Positions 8,116 to 16,964 of a stretch of 64,000 nt of DNA are shown here, piece by piece; position 1 is the stretch's first letter, and each line of letters begins with the position of its first letter. The position numbers and the translations under genes were made by a program. The DNA lies in contig JBGAIM010000018.1 of assembly GCA_044225555.1 (NCBI GenBank), positions 1 through 64,000 on the forward strand, read 5' to 3'. Under the pieces are notes generated by a model that worked only from the letters and a program-made list of their open reading frames with translations, ran no database searches and was not told where the DNA came from. Source of the DNA: JADLHS01 sp044225555. Lineage in GTDB: Bacteria; Verrucomicrobiota; Verrucomicrobiia; Limisphaerales; JADLHS01.

Positions 8116-10575
8116 ATGAATTTATCCGCCGTGAGGGTCTTGCTGGTTGAGGATGACCCGATGATGCCTGAAATGTTGAGCGCCCTGTTTCACGGGGATG
8201 ATCTCACCTTCACGCACGTGACGAATGCGGGGGAGGCATTGTGCCGGTTGGAAGACCAAGCCTTTGATCTCATCCTGCTCGACCTCGGCCTGCCGGGATT
8301 GAACGGGTTCGAGTGTCTTCGCCAGATCAAGAATTCCCCCTCGGGCCGGAACGTGCCGGTGATCATCCTCAGCGGTCAGGGCGCGGTGGCGGAACGAGTG
8401 CGCGGGTTTGAACTTGGCGCCGTGGATTACCTGACCAAGCCCTTTGAGGGATTGGAATTGCGCGCCCGTGTCTGGTCGGTGTTAAGAACGCAACGAACGC
8501 ATCACGAACTGGCCGAAGCACGTCTCGCGGCGGAAAAAGCGGTGCGCGCCAAAGCGGAGTTCCTCGCCAACATGAGCCACGAAATCCGCACGCCCATGAA
8601 CGGCGTCATCGCCATGGCGGGCCTGTTGCTGGAAACGCAGTTGACGCACGACCAGCGCAGCTACGTGGATACGATCTACTCCAGCAGTGAGTCGTTGCTC
8701 ACCATCATCAATGACATCCTGGATTTCTCGAAGATCGAATCCGGCCGGCTGGAGTTTGAGTCCTGCCCCGTGAACCTGCGACTGTGCATTGAGGAAGCAC
8801 TCGATCTACTCGCAGCCAAGGCGGCGGAGAAGGAACTCGAGCTGGCGTATCAACTCGACGAAGGCACGCCTGAGCAGGTGCTGGGCGACGTAACGCGCCT
8901 GCGGCAGATTCTCGTCAACCTGATTGGCAACGCGGTCAAATTCACCCGCCAGGGAGAAATCGTGGTCTCGGTCAAGCTGGCAGCGGCGACGGAAACTCCG
9001 TCCAGCAACGCGGCATCCGGCCAGTTGCACTTCTCCGTGCGCGACACCGGCATGGGCATCCCGGCGGAGCGCCTCGCGAAACTGTTTCGGCCCTTTGCCC
9101 AGGCGGATGTTTCGACCACGCGCCGCTTTGGCGGCACGGGCTTGGGACTCTCCATCAGTTACCGGCTGGTGGAATTGATGGGTGGTCGCATGTGGGCCGA
9201 GAGCAGTGTGGGCAATGGTTCGACGTTCAATTTTTCGCTGCCGCTGGCCGTGTCTCCGGCAACGGACACCCCTTCCGTCCTCGACCACAAGCAGCCGCAG
9301 TTGACCGACCTCCGGCTGTTGATCGTGGACGATAATCCGACGAACTGCCGCATCCTCGCGCTGCAGACCAACAAGTGGGGCATGGTCACACGCACTGCGC
9401 AAAACGGATTGCAGGCGTTGGACTGGTTGCGGCGTGGTGAAGTATTTGACCTGGCCATTCTCGACATGCAGATGCCCGGGATGGATGGGCTCATGCTTGC
9501 GGCGGAAATGCGGAAGCTGCAAACGGCGGCGAACATCCCGTTGGTTCTGCTCACTTCGATGGGCGTCCGCAGTGACAGCCCGGAATTTCTTCAGGCGGGT
9601 TTTGCGACCTGCCTCACCAAACCAATCAAGCCTGCGCAACTGTTCGAATCCCTCATCCGGGTCCTCTCCGGCACTCGTACCATGCAAAAGACCAAACCCG
9701 CCAATAACAAGCTCGATCCTCAACTCGCCCAACGGCTGCCCTTGCGCATCCTGCTCTGCGACGACAATCTCATCAACCAGAAGGTTGCCGCCCGCGTGCT
9801 CGGCCAGATGGGTTACAGCCCCAAGGTCGCGGCTCACGGCGTCGAAGCCCTTTCCGCCATTGATTCCACGCCGTTCGACATGATATTCATGGACGTCATG
9901 ATGCCGGAAATGGATGGCCTGGAGGCCACCCGGCAAATCCGCCGGCGGCAACAGGATCGCGCCAACCATCCGAATTACAAGACGCACATCGTGATCGTGG
10001 CCATGACGGCGAGTGCGATGCCCGGTGACCGCGAGAAGTGTCTGGAAGCCGGGATGGACGACTATCTCTCCAAGCCGGTCCGCCCCGAAGACGTGCGGAC
10101 GGTGATCGAGCGTTGGGGAGCGAAGGCCGGCCTGGAAGATTCCGCCACCGCGCGGGATTCCGTGGTGGAAACCGCCAAAGTATTGGTCAGCACCGACAAG
10201 ATTATGAACGATAAACCGCCCGTGGACATGGACCGGTTGAACGAATTCACCGAGGGCAACCCGGAGAATCTGACCGAGCTGGCCACCCTGTACGTGAAGC
10301 AAACCACCCAGCAGTTGGAGCAGCTCGACGCCGCGGTGAAAGCCGGCGACGCCCCGGCGATCAAGCGCCTGGCGCACAGTTGTGCGGGGGCCAGCGCCAC
10401 GTGCGGCATGCAGCGCATCGTGATCCCCCTGCGCGAACTGGAGCGGCAGGGCGCCGAGAACAAATTGACCACCGCCACCGAACTGTTCGCCCAGGTAACC
10501 CAGGAATTTGAATTGATTTGCCAGACGCTCGCGCCTTATCTGACCCCGGCCACCCGCGCCGCTGCGCGGGGCTGA
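8116..10575 (+). CDS. multi-receiver hybrid sensor histidine kinase with HPt
   Basis: An 819-residue soluble phosphorelay kinase with no membrane segment. Domains in order: receiver 1 (Asp56 in LLDLGLPG), HisKA dimerisation helix (His155 in NMSHEIRTPMNG), HATPase (N, G1 'DTGMGI' and G2 'GGTGLGL' boxes, about 265-385), receiver 2 (Asp450 in ILDMQMPGMDG), receiver 3 (Asp593 in FMDVMMPEMDG) and a C-terminal HPt (His754 in LAHSCAGAS). With no sensor domain, its input probably arrives as a phosphoryl group on receiver 1. The ATG at 8116 begins just before the receiver; a GTG at 8095 would add seven residues. The partner regulator starts two bases after its stop. Confidence 0.93.
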   Translation: MNLSAVRVLLVEDDPMMPEMLSALFHGDDLTFTHVTNAGEALCRLEDQAFDLILLDLGLPGLNGFECLRQIKNSPSGRNVPVIILSGQGAVAERVRGFELGAVDYLTKPFEGLELRARVWSVLRTQRTHHELAEARLAAEKAVRAKAEFLANMSHEIRTPMNGVIAMAGLLLETQLTHDQRSYVDTIYSSSESLLTIINDILDFSKIESGRLEFESCPVNLRLCIEEALDLLAAKAAEKELELAYQLDEGTPEQVLGDVTRLRQILVNLIGNAVKFTRQGEIVVSVKLAAATETPSSNAASGQLHFSVRDTGMGIPAERLAKLFRPFAQADVSTTRRFGGTGLGLSISYRLVELMGGRMWAESSVGNGSTFNFSLPLAVSPATDTPSVLDHKQPQLTDLRLLIVDDNPTNCRILALQTNKWGMVTRTAQNGLQALDWLRRGEVFDLAILDMQMPGMDGLMLAAEMRKLQTAANIPLVLLTSMGVRSDSPEFLQAGFATCLTKPIKPAQLFESLIRVLSGTRTMQKTKPANNKLDPQLAQRLPLRILLCDDNLINQKVAARVLGQMGYSPKVAAHGVEALSAIDSTPFDMIFMDVMMPEMDGLEATRQIRRRQQDRANHPNYKTHIVIVAMTASAMPGDREKCLEAGMDDYLSKPVRPEDVRTVIERWGAKAGLEDSATARDSVVETAKVLVSTDKIMNDKPPVDMDRLNEFTEGNPENLTELATLYVKQTTQQLEQLDAAVKAGDAPAIKRLAHSCAGASATCGMQRIVIPLRELERQGAENKLTTATELFAQVTQEFELICQTLAPYLTPATRAAARG

Positions 10576-10577
10576 GC

Positions 10578-11771
10578 ATGAAAAAAGTCCTGATCATCGA
10601 AGACGACCAGATTGTTGCCAGCATCTACCGTAACAAGCTCGCGGGGGAGGGGTTTCAAGTCGAGGTCGCCCATAACGGTGAAGCGGGACTCGATTCGATC
10701 CGGGGGTTTCTCCCGGACGTCGTCATTCTCGATCTGGTTCTGCCCAAAATCAGCGGCGTCGAGTTGATGAAGATTGTTCGCGCCGAACCGCCCTTTCAAG
10801 CGCTGCCCCTCATCGTCTTTTCCAACACGTACCTCACCGCCTTGGTGCAGGATGCCTGGAAGGCAGGGGCCACCAAATGCCTGTCCAAGGCGAGTTGCAC
10901 GCCCAAGCAGGTGATCGAAGCCGTGCGCAGTGTGCTGAACTTGAGCGAGGAATCACCACCCCGGCCGGCGCATCCCGGGGCGCGCATCCCGTTCGTCGCG
11001 CCCTCGCCCTCGCTGGCCAACGACGCCGATGCGCAGTTTCAAACCGAGATGCGTTCGGCCTTCGTCACCACGTTGCCCGAGATGTTGCTGACCCTCCGGA
11101 ATTCCATCAAGGCCCTGGGCAAAGCCGACAGCGAATCCAGCCGTGCCGGTCATGCCCAAGACTTGTATCGCCGGGTGCATACGCTCACGGGCAACGCCAA
11201 TCTCGCGGGCTTGCCCGTCATCTCGCAAATGGCCGAGGCACTCGAAGCCTTGTTGAAGGAACTCTACGAGAAACCCAATGTTATCAACGCGTCCAACCTG
11301 CGGACGGTCGCCACCGCGATAGATTTCCTCGGTATCCTGTTTGATCATGCGGCGGCGCCCGGGCAGCAACCGCCGCCTTCGGCGCAGATTCTGGTGGTGG
11401 ACGATGAAGCCATTTCGCGCCGGGCCATCACGCTGGCGCTCGACCGCGCCCGGCTTAAATCCACCGCGATCGAAGATCCCAACGTCGCCTACAAACTCCT
11501 GACCGAGGGCAGCTACGACCTGATTTTCCTGGACGTGGACATGCCGGGCATGAACGGTTACGAGCTCTGCACCAAGCTCCGCGCCTTGCCCCGCTACAAG
11601 CTTACCCCGGTCGTGTTTGTGACCAGTCTCAATGACTTTGAAAGCCGTACCAGCTCAATGATGAGCGGGGGAAACGATTTCATCGCCAAGCCCTTTCACT
11701 TCCTCGAACTCGCCGTCAAGGCGCTCGTCTATGTGTTGCGCGGGAAATATCCCATCGGCAGAAAGCGCTGA
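10578..11771 (+). CDS. REC-HPt-REC response regulator
   Basis: A 397-residue regulator without a DNA-binding domain. An N-terminal receiver (EDD motif near residue 9, Asp52 in VILDLVLP, Lys near 105) is joined by a Pro-rich linker to a helical HPt-like domain (His201 in RRVHTLTGNANLAG). A C-terminal receiver follows (Asp319 in FLDVDMPGMNGYE). It starts two bases after the hybrid kinase stop and is almost certainly its partner, extending the relay. With no effector domain, output must be through protein contacts or an unseen partner. The ATG at 10578 is chosen because the receiver begins immediately. Confidence 0.9.
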   Translation: MKKVLIIEDDQIVASIYRNKLAGEGFQVEVAHNGEAGLDSIRGFLPDVVILDLVLPKISGVELMKIVRAEPPFQALPLIVFSNTYLTALVQDAWKAGATKCLSKASCTPKQVIEAVRSVLNLSEESPPRPAHPGARIPFVAPSPSLANDADAQFQTEMRSAFVTTLPEMLLTLRNSIKALGKADSESSRAGHAQDLYRRVHTLTGNANLAGLPVISQMAEALEALLKELYEKPNVINASNLRTVATAIDFLGILFDHAAAPGQQPPPSAQILVVDDEAISRRAITLALDRARLKSTAIEDPNVAYKLLTEGSYDLIFLDVDMPGMNGYELCTKLRALPRYKLTPVVFVTSLNDFESRTSSMMSGGNDFIAKPFHFLELAVKALVYVLRGKYPIGRKR

Positions 11772-11824
11772 CTCGGTCCGCACCGCCTTTTGACTTTCTC
11801 CCCGCCCGTTCGTACCCTGCGCCC

Positions 11825-12310
11825 ATGGAACCACTCCATGCCCCGTGGCGGATCGAATACATCCTCGCGCCGAAAACCGGCGCCGAGGACGACCTGTTTG
11901 CCGATATTGCCCGGTCCAGCGACGACATCGCCAATCTCGTCATCGCGCGCGATCGCACCTGCTATGCTTTGCTCAATCGCTATCCTTACACCGGCGGGCA
12001 CGTGATGGTCGTGCCCTACAAACAAACACCCGATTTGAACGGCCTGACGGAAGAAGAACTCGCCGATCTGTGGAAACTCGCCCGCCGATGCATCAACGTG
12101 CTCAAGAAAGAAATGAAACCGGATGGTTTCAACGTGGGCATCAATCTGGGCAAAGTCGCCGGCGCCGGGATTGTCGAGCACCTGCACATCCACATCGTGC
12201 CGCGTTGGAATGGCGATACCAACTTCATGGCCGTTATCGCCAACACCACCGTCGTCCCGCAGGCCTTGACCGAACTCGCCGCGCAGCTCCGCTTCGCGCT
12301 GAACGCCTGA
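11825..12310 (+). CDS. HIT family nucleotide hydrolase/phosphorylase
   Basis: A 161-residue cytoplasmic protein of the histidine-triad superfamily, acting on dinucleoside polyphosphates or nucleoside phosphoramidates. The triad HLHIHIVPRW is at about residues 119-128, with the expected upstream 'YPYTGGHVMVVP' and 'NVGINLGKVAGAG' segments. It belongs to the longer Ap4A-phosphorylase-like branch rather than the ~115-residue HINT branch. It leads a run of genes (phoH, ybeY, DUF502, recO) with only 27 bases to phoH, so co-expression is likely. Confidence 0.9.
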   Translation: MEPLHAPWRIEYILAPKTGAEDDLFADIARSSDDIANLVIARDRTCYALLNRYPYTGGHVMVVPYKQTPDLNGLTEEELADLWKLARRCINVLKKEMKPDGFNVGINLGKVAGAGIVEHLHIHIVPRWNGDTNFMAVIANTTVVPQALTELAAQLRFALNA

Positions 12311-12337
12311 ACCTTGACCCTTGGCCGCTGAAACCCC

Positions 12338-13303
12338 ATGGCTACTGAAACTCTCCATTTTGAAAACGCCCGCGTCGCGCAGCAGTTGTTCAACAACGAC
12401 CCGCGCAATCTCGACGCCCTCGAAACGCAACTCGCCGTCAAAGCTACCGTGCGCGACGGTTGGATCAAACTCGACGGTGCCGCTGACGCGCTGGAACGCG
12501 CCAAGCAACTTTTCGTTTCGCTGGAGGGCTCACTCAAAGCGGGCACACCCATCCGCAATCGCGAATTCTCCCATGCCCTCAGCGTGGTGAAGCACGAGGG
12601 CGTGACCACGCTGAAGGAGTTGATGAACGACCGGGTGCAAACCCACGAAAAGAAACCGGGTGTCACCGCCAAGACGGTTGGTCAGAAGAAATACGTCGAG
12701 GCCATTCGCAAACACGACATCACCTTCGGCATCGGGCCCGCCGGCACCGGGAAAACCTACCTCGCCGTTGCGATGGCACTGGCCGCCTTGCGTGAGGGCA
12801 AGGTCTCACGAATTATCCTGACTCGACCAGCGGTGGAAGCGGGTGAAGCCCTCGGCTTTCTGCCCGGCGACCTCTACGAAAAGATCATGCCGTATCTGCG
12901 CCCGTTGCACGACGCGCTTCAGGATATGTTGCCCGCCGATGACATTCAGAAACACACCGAGCGCAACACGATTGAAATTGCCCCACTGGCCTACATGCGC
13001 GGCCGCACCCTCAACAACGCGTTCATCATCCTCGACGAAGCGCAGAACTCGACGACCGAGCAGATGCTGATGTTTCTCACACGGCTCGGTCACGGGTCGA
13101 AAGCGGTCATCACCGGCGACGAAACGCAGATTGACCTGCCGCCACACAAGCATTCTGGCCTGCTCGAAGCCCACCGGGTGCTGCGCCACACCGAAGGCAT
13201 CGCAGTGATTGAATTCAGCAAACGCGACGTGGTCCGCCATCCGCTCGTGCAGCGGATCATTGCGGCCTACGAAGAACATCGCGGCAAGACCAAGCCGGAA
13301 TGA
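12338..13303 (+). CDS. phoH: PhoH family ATPase (YbeZ-like)
   Basis: A 321-residue cytoplasmic P-loop ATPase thought to work with YbeY in RNA metabolism. A short N-terminal KH-like region (about residues 1-90) precedes the Walker A motif GPAGTGKTY (about 133-141) and the Walker B-type segment FIILDEAQNST. The usual PhoH motif 'TRPAVEAGEALGFLPGD' lies between. Length matches the family (320-340). It overlaps ybeY by four bases, the conserved phoH-ybeY pairing of most bacteria. Confidence 0.95.
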   Translation: MATETLHFENARVAQQLFNNDPRNLDALETQLAVKATVRDGWIKLDGAADALERAKQLFVSLEGSLKAGTPIRNREFSHALSVVKHEGVTTLKELMNDRVQTHEKKPGVTAKTVGQKKYVEAIRKHDITFGIGPAGTGKTYLAVAMALAALREGKVSRIILTRPAVEAGEALGFLPGDLYEKIMPYLRPLHDALQDMLPADDIQKHTERNTIEIAPLAYMRGRTLNNAFIILDEAQNSTTEQMLMFLTRLGHGSKAVITGDETQIDLPPHKHSGLLEAHRVLRHTEGIAVIEFSKRDVVRHPLVQRIIAAYEEHRGKTKPE

Positions 13304-13794
13304 GCCTGCACCTGACGATTCTGAACCGTCAGCGCACGCGCGCCGTCAATTCGCGCCAACTCCGACAAATTGTCACCAAGCTCCTGAGCGATTTGCTCGA
13401 AATCAAGGAGGCTGAACTCGGGGTCACGCTCGTTGCCGCGCCGGAGATGACCCGGCTGAACGAATCCTTTCTCCAGCACGAAGGTTCAACTGACGTCATC
13501 ACCTTCGACCATCGTGAACTCGGAACTCGGAACTCGGAACTCGGAACTGCCCTCCACGGCGAAATCTTTATCTGTGTGGACGAAGCCGTTGACCAATCGC
13601 GCCGGTTCCGCACCACCTGGCAATCCGAGATCACCCGGTATATCATCCACGGCATTCTGCATCTGCTCGGTCACGACGATCATCGTGCTGCCGACCAACG
13701 AAAGATGAAGCGCGAGGAGAACCGGCTGCTACGCGCGGTGTTGACACGCTTTCCCTTGAGCCGCCCCGCCCGCAAACCTAGACTGCGCGCGTGA
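13300..13794 (+). CDS. ybeY: endoribonuclease YbeY (16S rRNA 3'-end maturation)
   Basis: A 164-residue zinc metalloprotein that processes the 3' end of 16S rRNA. The metal-binding motif HGILHLLGHDDH (about residues 117-128) is intact, and 'STDVITFDH' precedes it as in the family. Between STDVITFDH and LHGEIFICVDEAV the protein carries an extra stretch encoded by tandem copies of GAACTCG, giving RELGTRNSELGTA. This is an in-frame microsatellite-like insertion at a normally short loop. The ATG overlaps phoH, and the stop overlaps the GTG of the DUF502 gene. Confidence 0.93.
   Translation: MSLHLTILNRQRTRAVNSRQLRQIVTKLLSDLLEIKEAELGVTLVAAPEMTRLNESFLQHEGSTDVITFDHRELGTRNSELGTALHGEIFICVDEAVDQSRRFRTTWQSEITRYIIHGILHLLGHDDHRAADQRKMKREENRLLRAVLTRFPLSRPARKPRLRA
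13516..13549 (+). repeat. heptamer tandem repeat inside ybeY
   Basis: Four exact copies of GAACTCG (13516-13543) plus a partial fifth (to 13549). The 7-bp period is read through all three frames, so 21 bp encode a repeating 7-residue unit and reading frame is preserved. The unit length equals that of the intergenic heptamer hairpins at 49-120 and 44590-44672. Confidence 0.9.
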
Positions 13795-14456
13795 ACAACC
13801 GATTCCTTGGCCATTGGCGCGGCAACTTTCTGACCGGGCTGGCGGTCCTGTTTCCGGCGGTCGTTACGTTTGCCGTCATCAAATGGCTCTTCGGCACCAT
13901 TGCCAGCCTCACGGATCTGCTATTGTTTTTCCTGCCCAAACGCCTCACGCACGCGGCGGACGGCACGATGTATTGGTATTGGAGCCTGGCCGCGCTCGCG
14001 CTGGCCGTGGTTCTGGTGAGCCTGGCCGGTTTGCTGACCCGTTATTACCTCGGCAAACGCGCGCTGGAATGGTTCGATGCCACGATGCTCCGCGTGCCGC
14101 TGCTCAATAAGATCTACGGCACGATCAAGCAGGTGAACGAAGCCTTCAGCACCGGCAGCAAAACATCCTTCAAGACCGTTGTGCTGGTCGAGTTTCCCCG
14201 GGAAGGAACGCACTCCATCGGTTTCATCACCAGCGAACAACATGCGGAGGTTCAGATGAAGACCAGGGAGAAGGTGGTGTGCGTCTTCGTGCCCACGACA
14301 CCGAATCCCACGTCCGGTTTCCTCATCCTGGTTCCGGAGGAAAAAGTCACCAAGCTCGACATGTCCGTGGCCGACGGTATCAAGTACATCATCAGCCTCG
14401 GTTCCATCTCGCCCGAATACACGCCACCGCCCGCCGTCACGCGAATTAAGAACTGA
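13791..14456 (+). CDS. DUF502 family inner-membrane protein
   Basis: A 221-residue integral membrane protein of unknown function. Two membrane helices are visible (about residues 10-35, LTGLAVLFPAVVTFAVIKWLF, and 60-85, SLAALALAVVLVSLAGLL), followed by a soluble region with the family's conserved 'VPLLNKIYGTIKQV' and 'PTTPNPTSGFLILVP' segments. It starts with GTG overlapping the ybeY stop (GTGA) and ends five bases before recO. The conserved position beside ybeY/recO suggests an envelope or RNA-linked housekeeping role, but this is inference. Confidence 0.88.
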   Translation: MNNRFLGHWRGNFLTGLAVLFPAVVTFAVIKWLFGTIASLTDLLLFFLPKRLTHAADGTMYWYWSLAALALAVVLVSLAGLLTRYYLGKRALEWFDATMLRVPLLNKIYGTIKQVNEAFSTGSKTSFKTVVLVEFPREGTHSIGFITSEQHAEVQMKTREKVVCVFVPTTPNPTSGFLILVPEEKVTKLDMSVADGIKYIISLGSISPEYTPPPAVTRIKN

Positions 14457-14461
14457 CGCCG

Positions 14462-15088
14462 ATGATCGAATCCGCCACCGGACTGATCCTGCGCACGCGA
14501 CCGCTCACCGAAACCAGCCTCATCGTCAACTGGCTGACACCGGAGCAAGGTCGCATCAGCACGGTGGCCAAAGGCGCGCGGCGGCCCAAATCCCCGTTCG
14601 CCGGCAAACTCGATTTGTTTTATCTGGCTGATTTCTCCTTCACGCGCAGTCGGCGTTCGGAGTTGCACACGCTGCGCGAGGTCAGCTTGCGCGAGACTCA
14701 TGCTTCGTTGCGCACCGAGTTGGGTTATCTGCAACAGGCTTCCTATTGTGCCGGTCTCATCGAACAGGCTACCGAGCGCGAGACTCCCTTGCCGGCTGTT
14801 TATCAACTCCTGCAGGGCCTGCTTGAGCATTTACCGCACTATCCCCCATTGCCTCAAACTGTTTTTGCCTTCGAACTAAAACTGCTGCACGAGCTTGGCC
14901 TCGCGCCGGACCTGGAGGAAAGCAAACTTACGCTGGGTGCACGACAGATCGCCAACTCGTTCACAACTGGAGATTGGGCGGCCAGTGCTCGCCTGAAACC
15001 CAGTGTGGCACAGGCGGCCGAACTTCGGCGCTTTCTTCAAGGCTTTCTTGCCTTTCACCTCGGCCACCTCCCCAAAGGCCTCCCCTGA
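14462..15088 (+). CDS. recO: DNA repair protein RecO
   Basis: A 208-residue protein that, with RecR, loads RecA onto SSB-coated DNA. The N-terminal OB fold (about 1-80) shows the family pattern 'ATGLILRTRPLTETSLIVNWLTPEQGRISTVAKGARRPKSPFAG', and the helical domain follows. It is short (many RecO are 230-260) and lacks the four-Cys zinc site of longer members. Five bases separate it from the DUF502 gene, making it the last gene of the phoH-ybeY cluster. A gap of about 160 bases to the ABC genes holds no clear terminator. Confidence 0.88.
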   Translation: MIESATGLILRTRPLTETSLIVNWLTPEQGRISTVAKGARRPKSPFAGKLDLFYLADFSFTRSRRSELHTLREVSLRETHASLRTELGYLQQASYCAGLIEQATERETPLPAVYQLLQGLLEHLPHYPPLPQTVFAFELKLLHELGLAPDLEESKLTLGARQIANSFTTGDWAASARLKPSVAQAAELRRFLQGFLAFHLGHLPKGLP

Positions 15089-15252
15089 GCCGGCCAAAAC
15101 TTTTTTTGAACACTTTTTCCCGTTAGTGTCCAACGGTCGTGGCGGCAGATTGTCGGGCTAGTACGACCGGTGCTTGGCAAAAAACCGTTTTACAAATTCG
15201 TGCGAACCGGTTATCTGGCACGCTCGCTTGGGCAAGTTGTTTAACGCAGACC

Positions 15253-16206
15253 ATGATTAAAGTTGAAAACCTGACGAAGTTGTTCGGCGCAAAGCATGCC
15301 GTGGACGGTATTTCGTTCACGGTTGAACGCGGCGAAGTGCTGGGCTTTCTCGGCCCGAACGGCGCGGGCAAGTCCACCACCATGCGCATGATCACCGGCT
15401 TTATCATGCCGTCAAGCGGACGGGTGTCCGTCGGTGGCAATGACGTCGTGGAGCAGCCCATTCCCGCCAAACGCCTCATCGGTTACCTGCCGGAGAATGC
15501 GCCCGCTTACACCGACATGACGGTGCATGGCTTCCTGAGTTTCGCGGCCGAAATCAGAGGGCTGCGGGGCGATGCGAAAAGGAAGGCCGTCAGCCGGGTG
15601 GTTGAAATGTGTTTCCTGGAATCGGTCCTGCACCAAAGCGTCGAGACGCTTTCCAAGGGCTTCCGCCATCGCACCTGCTTCGCTCAATCCATCATCCACG
15701 ATCCGGACGTCCTCGTGCTTGACGAACCAACGGATGGCCTCGATCCGAATCAGAAGCACGAGATTCGCGGCTTGATCCGGCGCATGGGTGAAAAGAAGGC
15801 GATTATTTTCTCAACCCACATTCTGGAAGAGGTGGACGCGGTTTGTTCGCGCGCCGTCATCATTGATCACGGCAAAATTGTCGCCAACGGAACACCCAGG
15901 GAATTGCGAAACAAGTCCGAGTGGGCGGGCGCAGTGACTTTGCACGTGAACGGAATGGCGGCCAGCGCGGTGAAGGAAAAGCTCGGCCAGTTGCGCTCCG
16001 CGAAGAAAGTGACGGCGGAAGCAAACGGCACACGCACCACCGCCACGGTCTTCCCGCGCGTTGCGGGCGACGGCGATTTGACGCGCGATGTTCTCGAAGC
16101 CACGCGCGGCTGGCAGGTGGAGGAATTGCACACGGAAGAAGGCCGGCTCGATGAAGTGTTCCGCAGCATCACCATGCCGGACACCGCGAAGGAGGTAACG
16201 AAGTGA
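15253..16206 (+). CDS. ABC transporter ATP-binding protein (GldA-like)
   Basis: A 317-residue ATPase subunit. Walker A is GPNGAGKSTT (about residues 36-45), the signature region is LSKGFRHRTCFAQ, Walker B is VLVLDEPTDGLDP and the H-loop is IFSTHILEEV. A C-terminal extension of about 90 residues ('VTLHVNGMAASAVKEKLGQL...') resembles the GldA/YhaQ-type regulatory tail. It overlaps the permease by four bases. With the following GldF-, GldG-like and DUF4340 proteins it forms a four-gene transporter unit. In Bacteroidetes this family supports gliding, but in Verrucomicrobiota its substrate is unknown. The ATG at 15253 is chosen because the ATPase domain begins at residue 2. Confidence 0.92.
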   Translation: MIKVENLTKLFGAKHAVDGISFTVERGEVLGFLGPNGAGKSTTMRMITGFIMPSSGRVSVGGNDVVEQPIPAKRLIGYLPENAPAYTDMTVHGFLSFAAEIRGLRGDAKRKAVSRVVEMCFLESVLHQSVETLSKGFRHRTCFAQSIIHDPDVLVLDEPTDGLDPNQKHEIRGLIRRMGEKKAIIFSTHILEEVDAVCSRAVIIDHGKIVANGTPRELRNKSEWAGAVTLHVNGMAASAVKEKLGQLRSAKKVTAEANGTRTTATVFPRVAGDGDLTRDVLEATRGWQVEELHTEEGRLDEVFRSITMPDTAKEVTK

Positions 16207-16946
16207 ATAGCTGGGCCAATATCAAGACCATCGCCAAGCGTGAACTCGGGGCGTACTTCTCGTCACCACTGGCGTATGTGTTCATCGTCATTTTTCTGCT
16301 GCTCTGCGGCATCTTCACCTTTTTCTTTGGCGCATTCTTCGAGCGCGGGGAGGCGTCGCTGGGCGGTTCGTTTTTCTTCTGGCATCCGTGGTTCTATTTG
16401 TTCCTCGTGCCCGCCGTCGGCATGAGACTGTGGGCGGAGGAACGGCGGGTAGGTACGCTGGAACTGCTTCTGACCATGCCCATCACGCCGTGGCAGGCCA
16501 TCGTTGGGAAGTTTCTGGCGTCGTGGTTGTTCCTGGCCATTGCGCTGGTGCTCACGTTCCCAATCTGGATCACGGTCAACTATCTCGGCAGCCCGGACAA
16601 CGGGGTAATCGTGGCGGCGTATGCCGGAAGCTGGTTGATGGCCGGGGCGTATCTGGCCATCAGTTGCATCACCTCGGCGATGACGCGGACGCAGGTCGTG
16701 AGTTTCATCGTTTCACTGGTCATCTGTCTGATTCTGCTCTTGGTGGGATCACCGGGTGCGTTCCGGTTTTTCGCGGGTCTCTTCGGCGATAAAGGGGCTG
16801 AACTCATTGCCGCCTTCAGTTTTCTGACGCACATCGAGGGTTTCCAAAAGGGCGTGCTCGACTCGCGCGACGTGCTGTTCTTCCTGTCCGTCATCGGATT
16901 TTCGCTCTTCTCAACCAGTGTCATACTGCGCGGGCATCGCGCGTAA
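16203..16946 (+). CDS. ABC transporter permease (GldF-like, ABC-2 type)
   Basis: A 247-residue integral membrane protein with six hydrophobic helices, starting 'SWANIKTIAKRELGAYFSSPLAYVFIVIFLLL', the standard opening of ABC-2 permeases. The motif 'MRLWAEERRVGTLELLLTMPITPWQAIVGKF' after the second helix is characteristic of GldF-type permeases. It overlaps the ATPase gene (ATGA-type coupling) and is followed after 18 bases by the GldG-like gene. Confidence 0.9.
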   Translation: MNSWANIKTIAKRELGAYFSSPLAYVFIVIFLLLCGIFTFFFGAFFERGEASLGGSFFFWHPWFYLFLVPAVGMRLWAEERRVGTLELLLTMPITPWQAIVGKFLASWLFLAIALVLTFPIWITVNYLGSPDNGVIVAAYAGSWLMAGAYLAISCITSAMTRTQVVSFIVSLVICLILLLVGSPGAFRFFAGLFGDKGAELIAAFSFLTHIEGFQKGVLDSRDVLFFLSVIGFSLFSTSVILRGHRA

Positions 16947-16964
16947 CCAGCCAAAGGAATTTCG

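Noticed and set aside
8806..10377. Open frame of about 520 codons on the minus strand, antisense to the hybrid kinase
   Set aside because: It mirrors the codon pattern of the GC-rich plus-strand gene, has no signal or domain pattern, and is explained by the real kinase with catalytic motifs.
13516..13549. CRISPR-like array in ybeY and other heptamer sites
   Set aside because: The unit is only 7 bp with no spacers and no cas genes; these are tandem or inverted microsatellite-like repeats.
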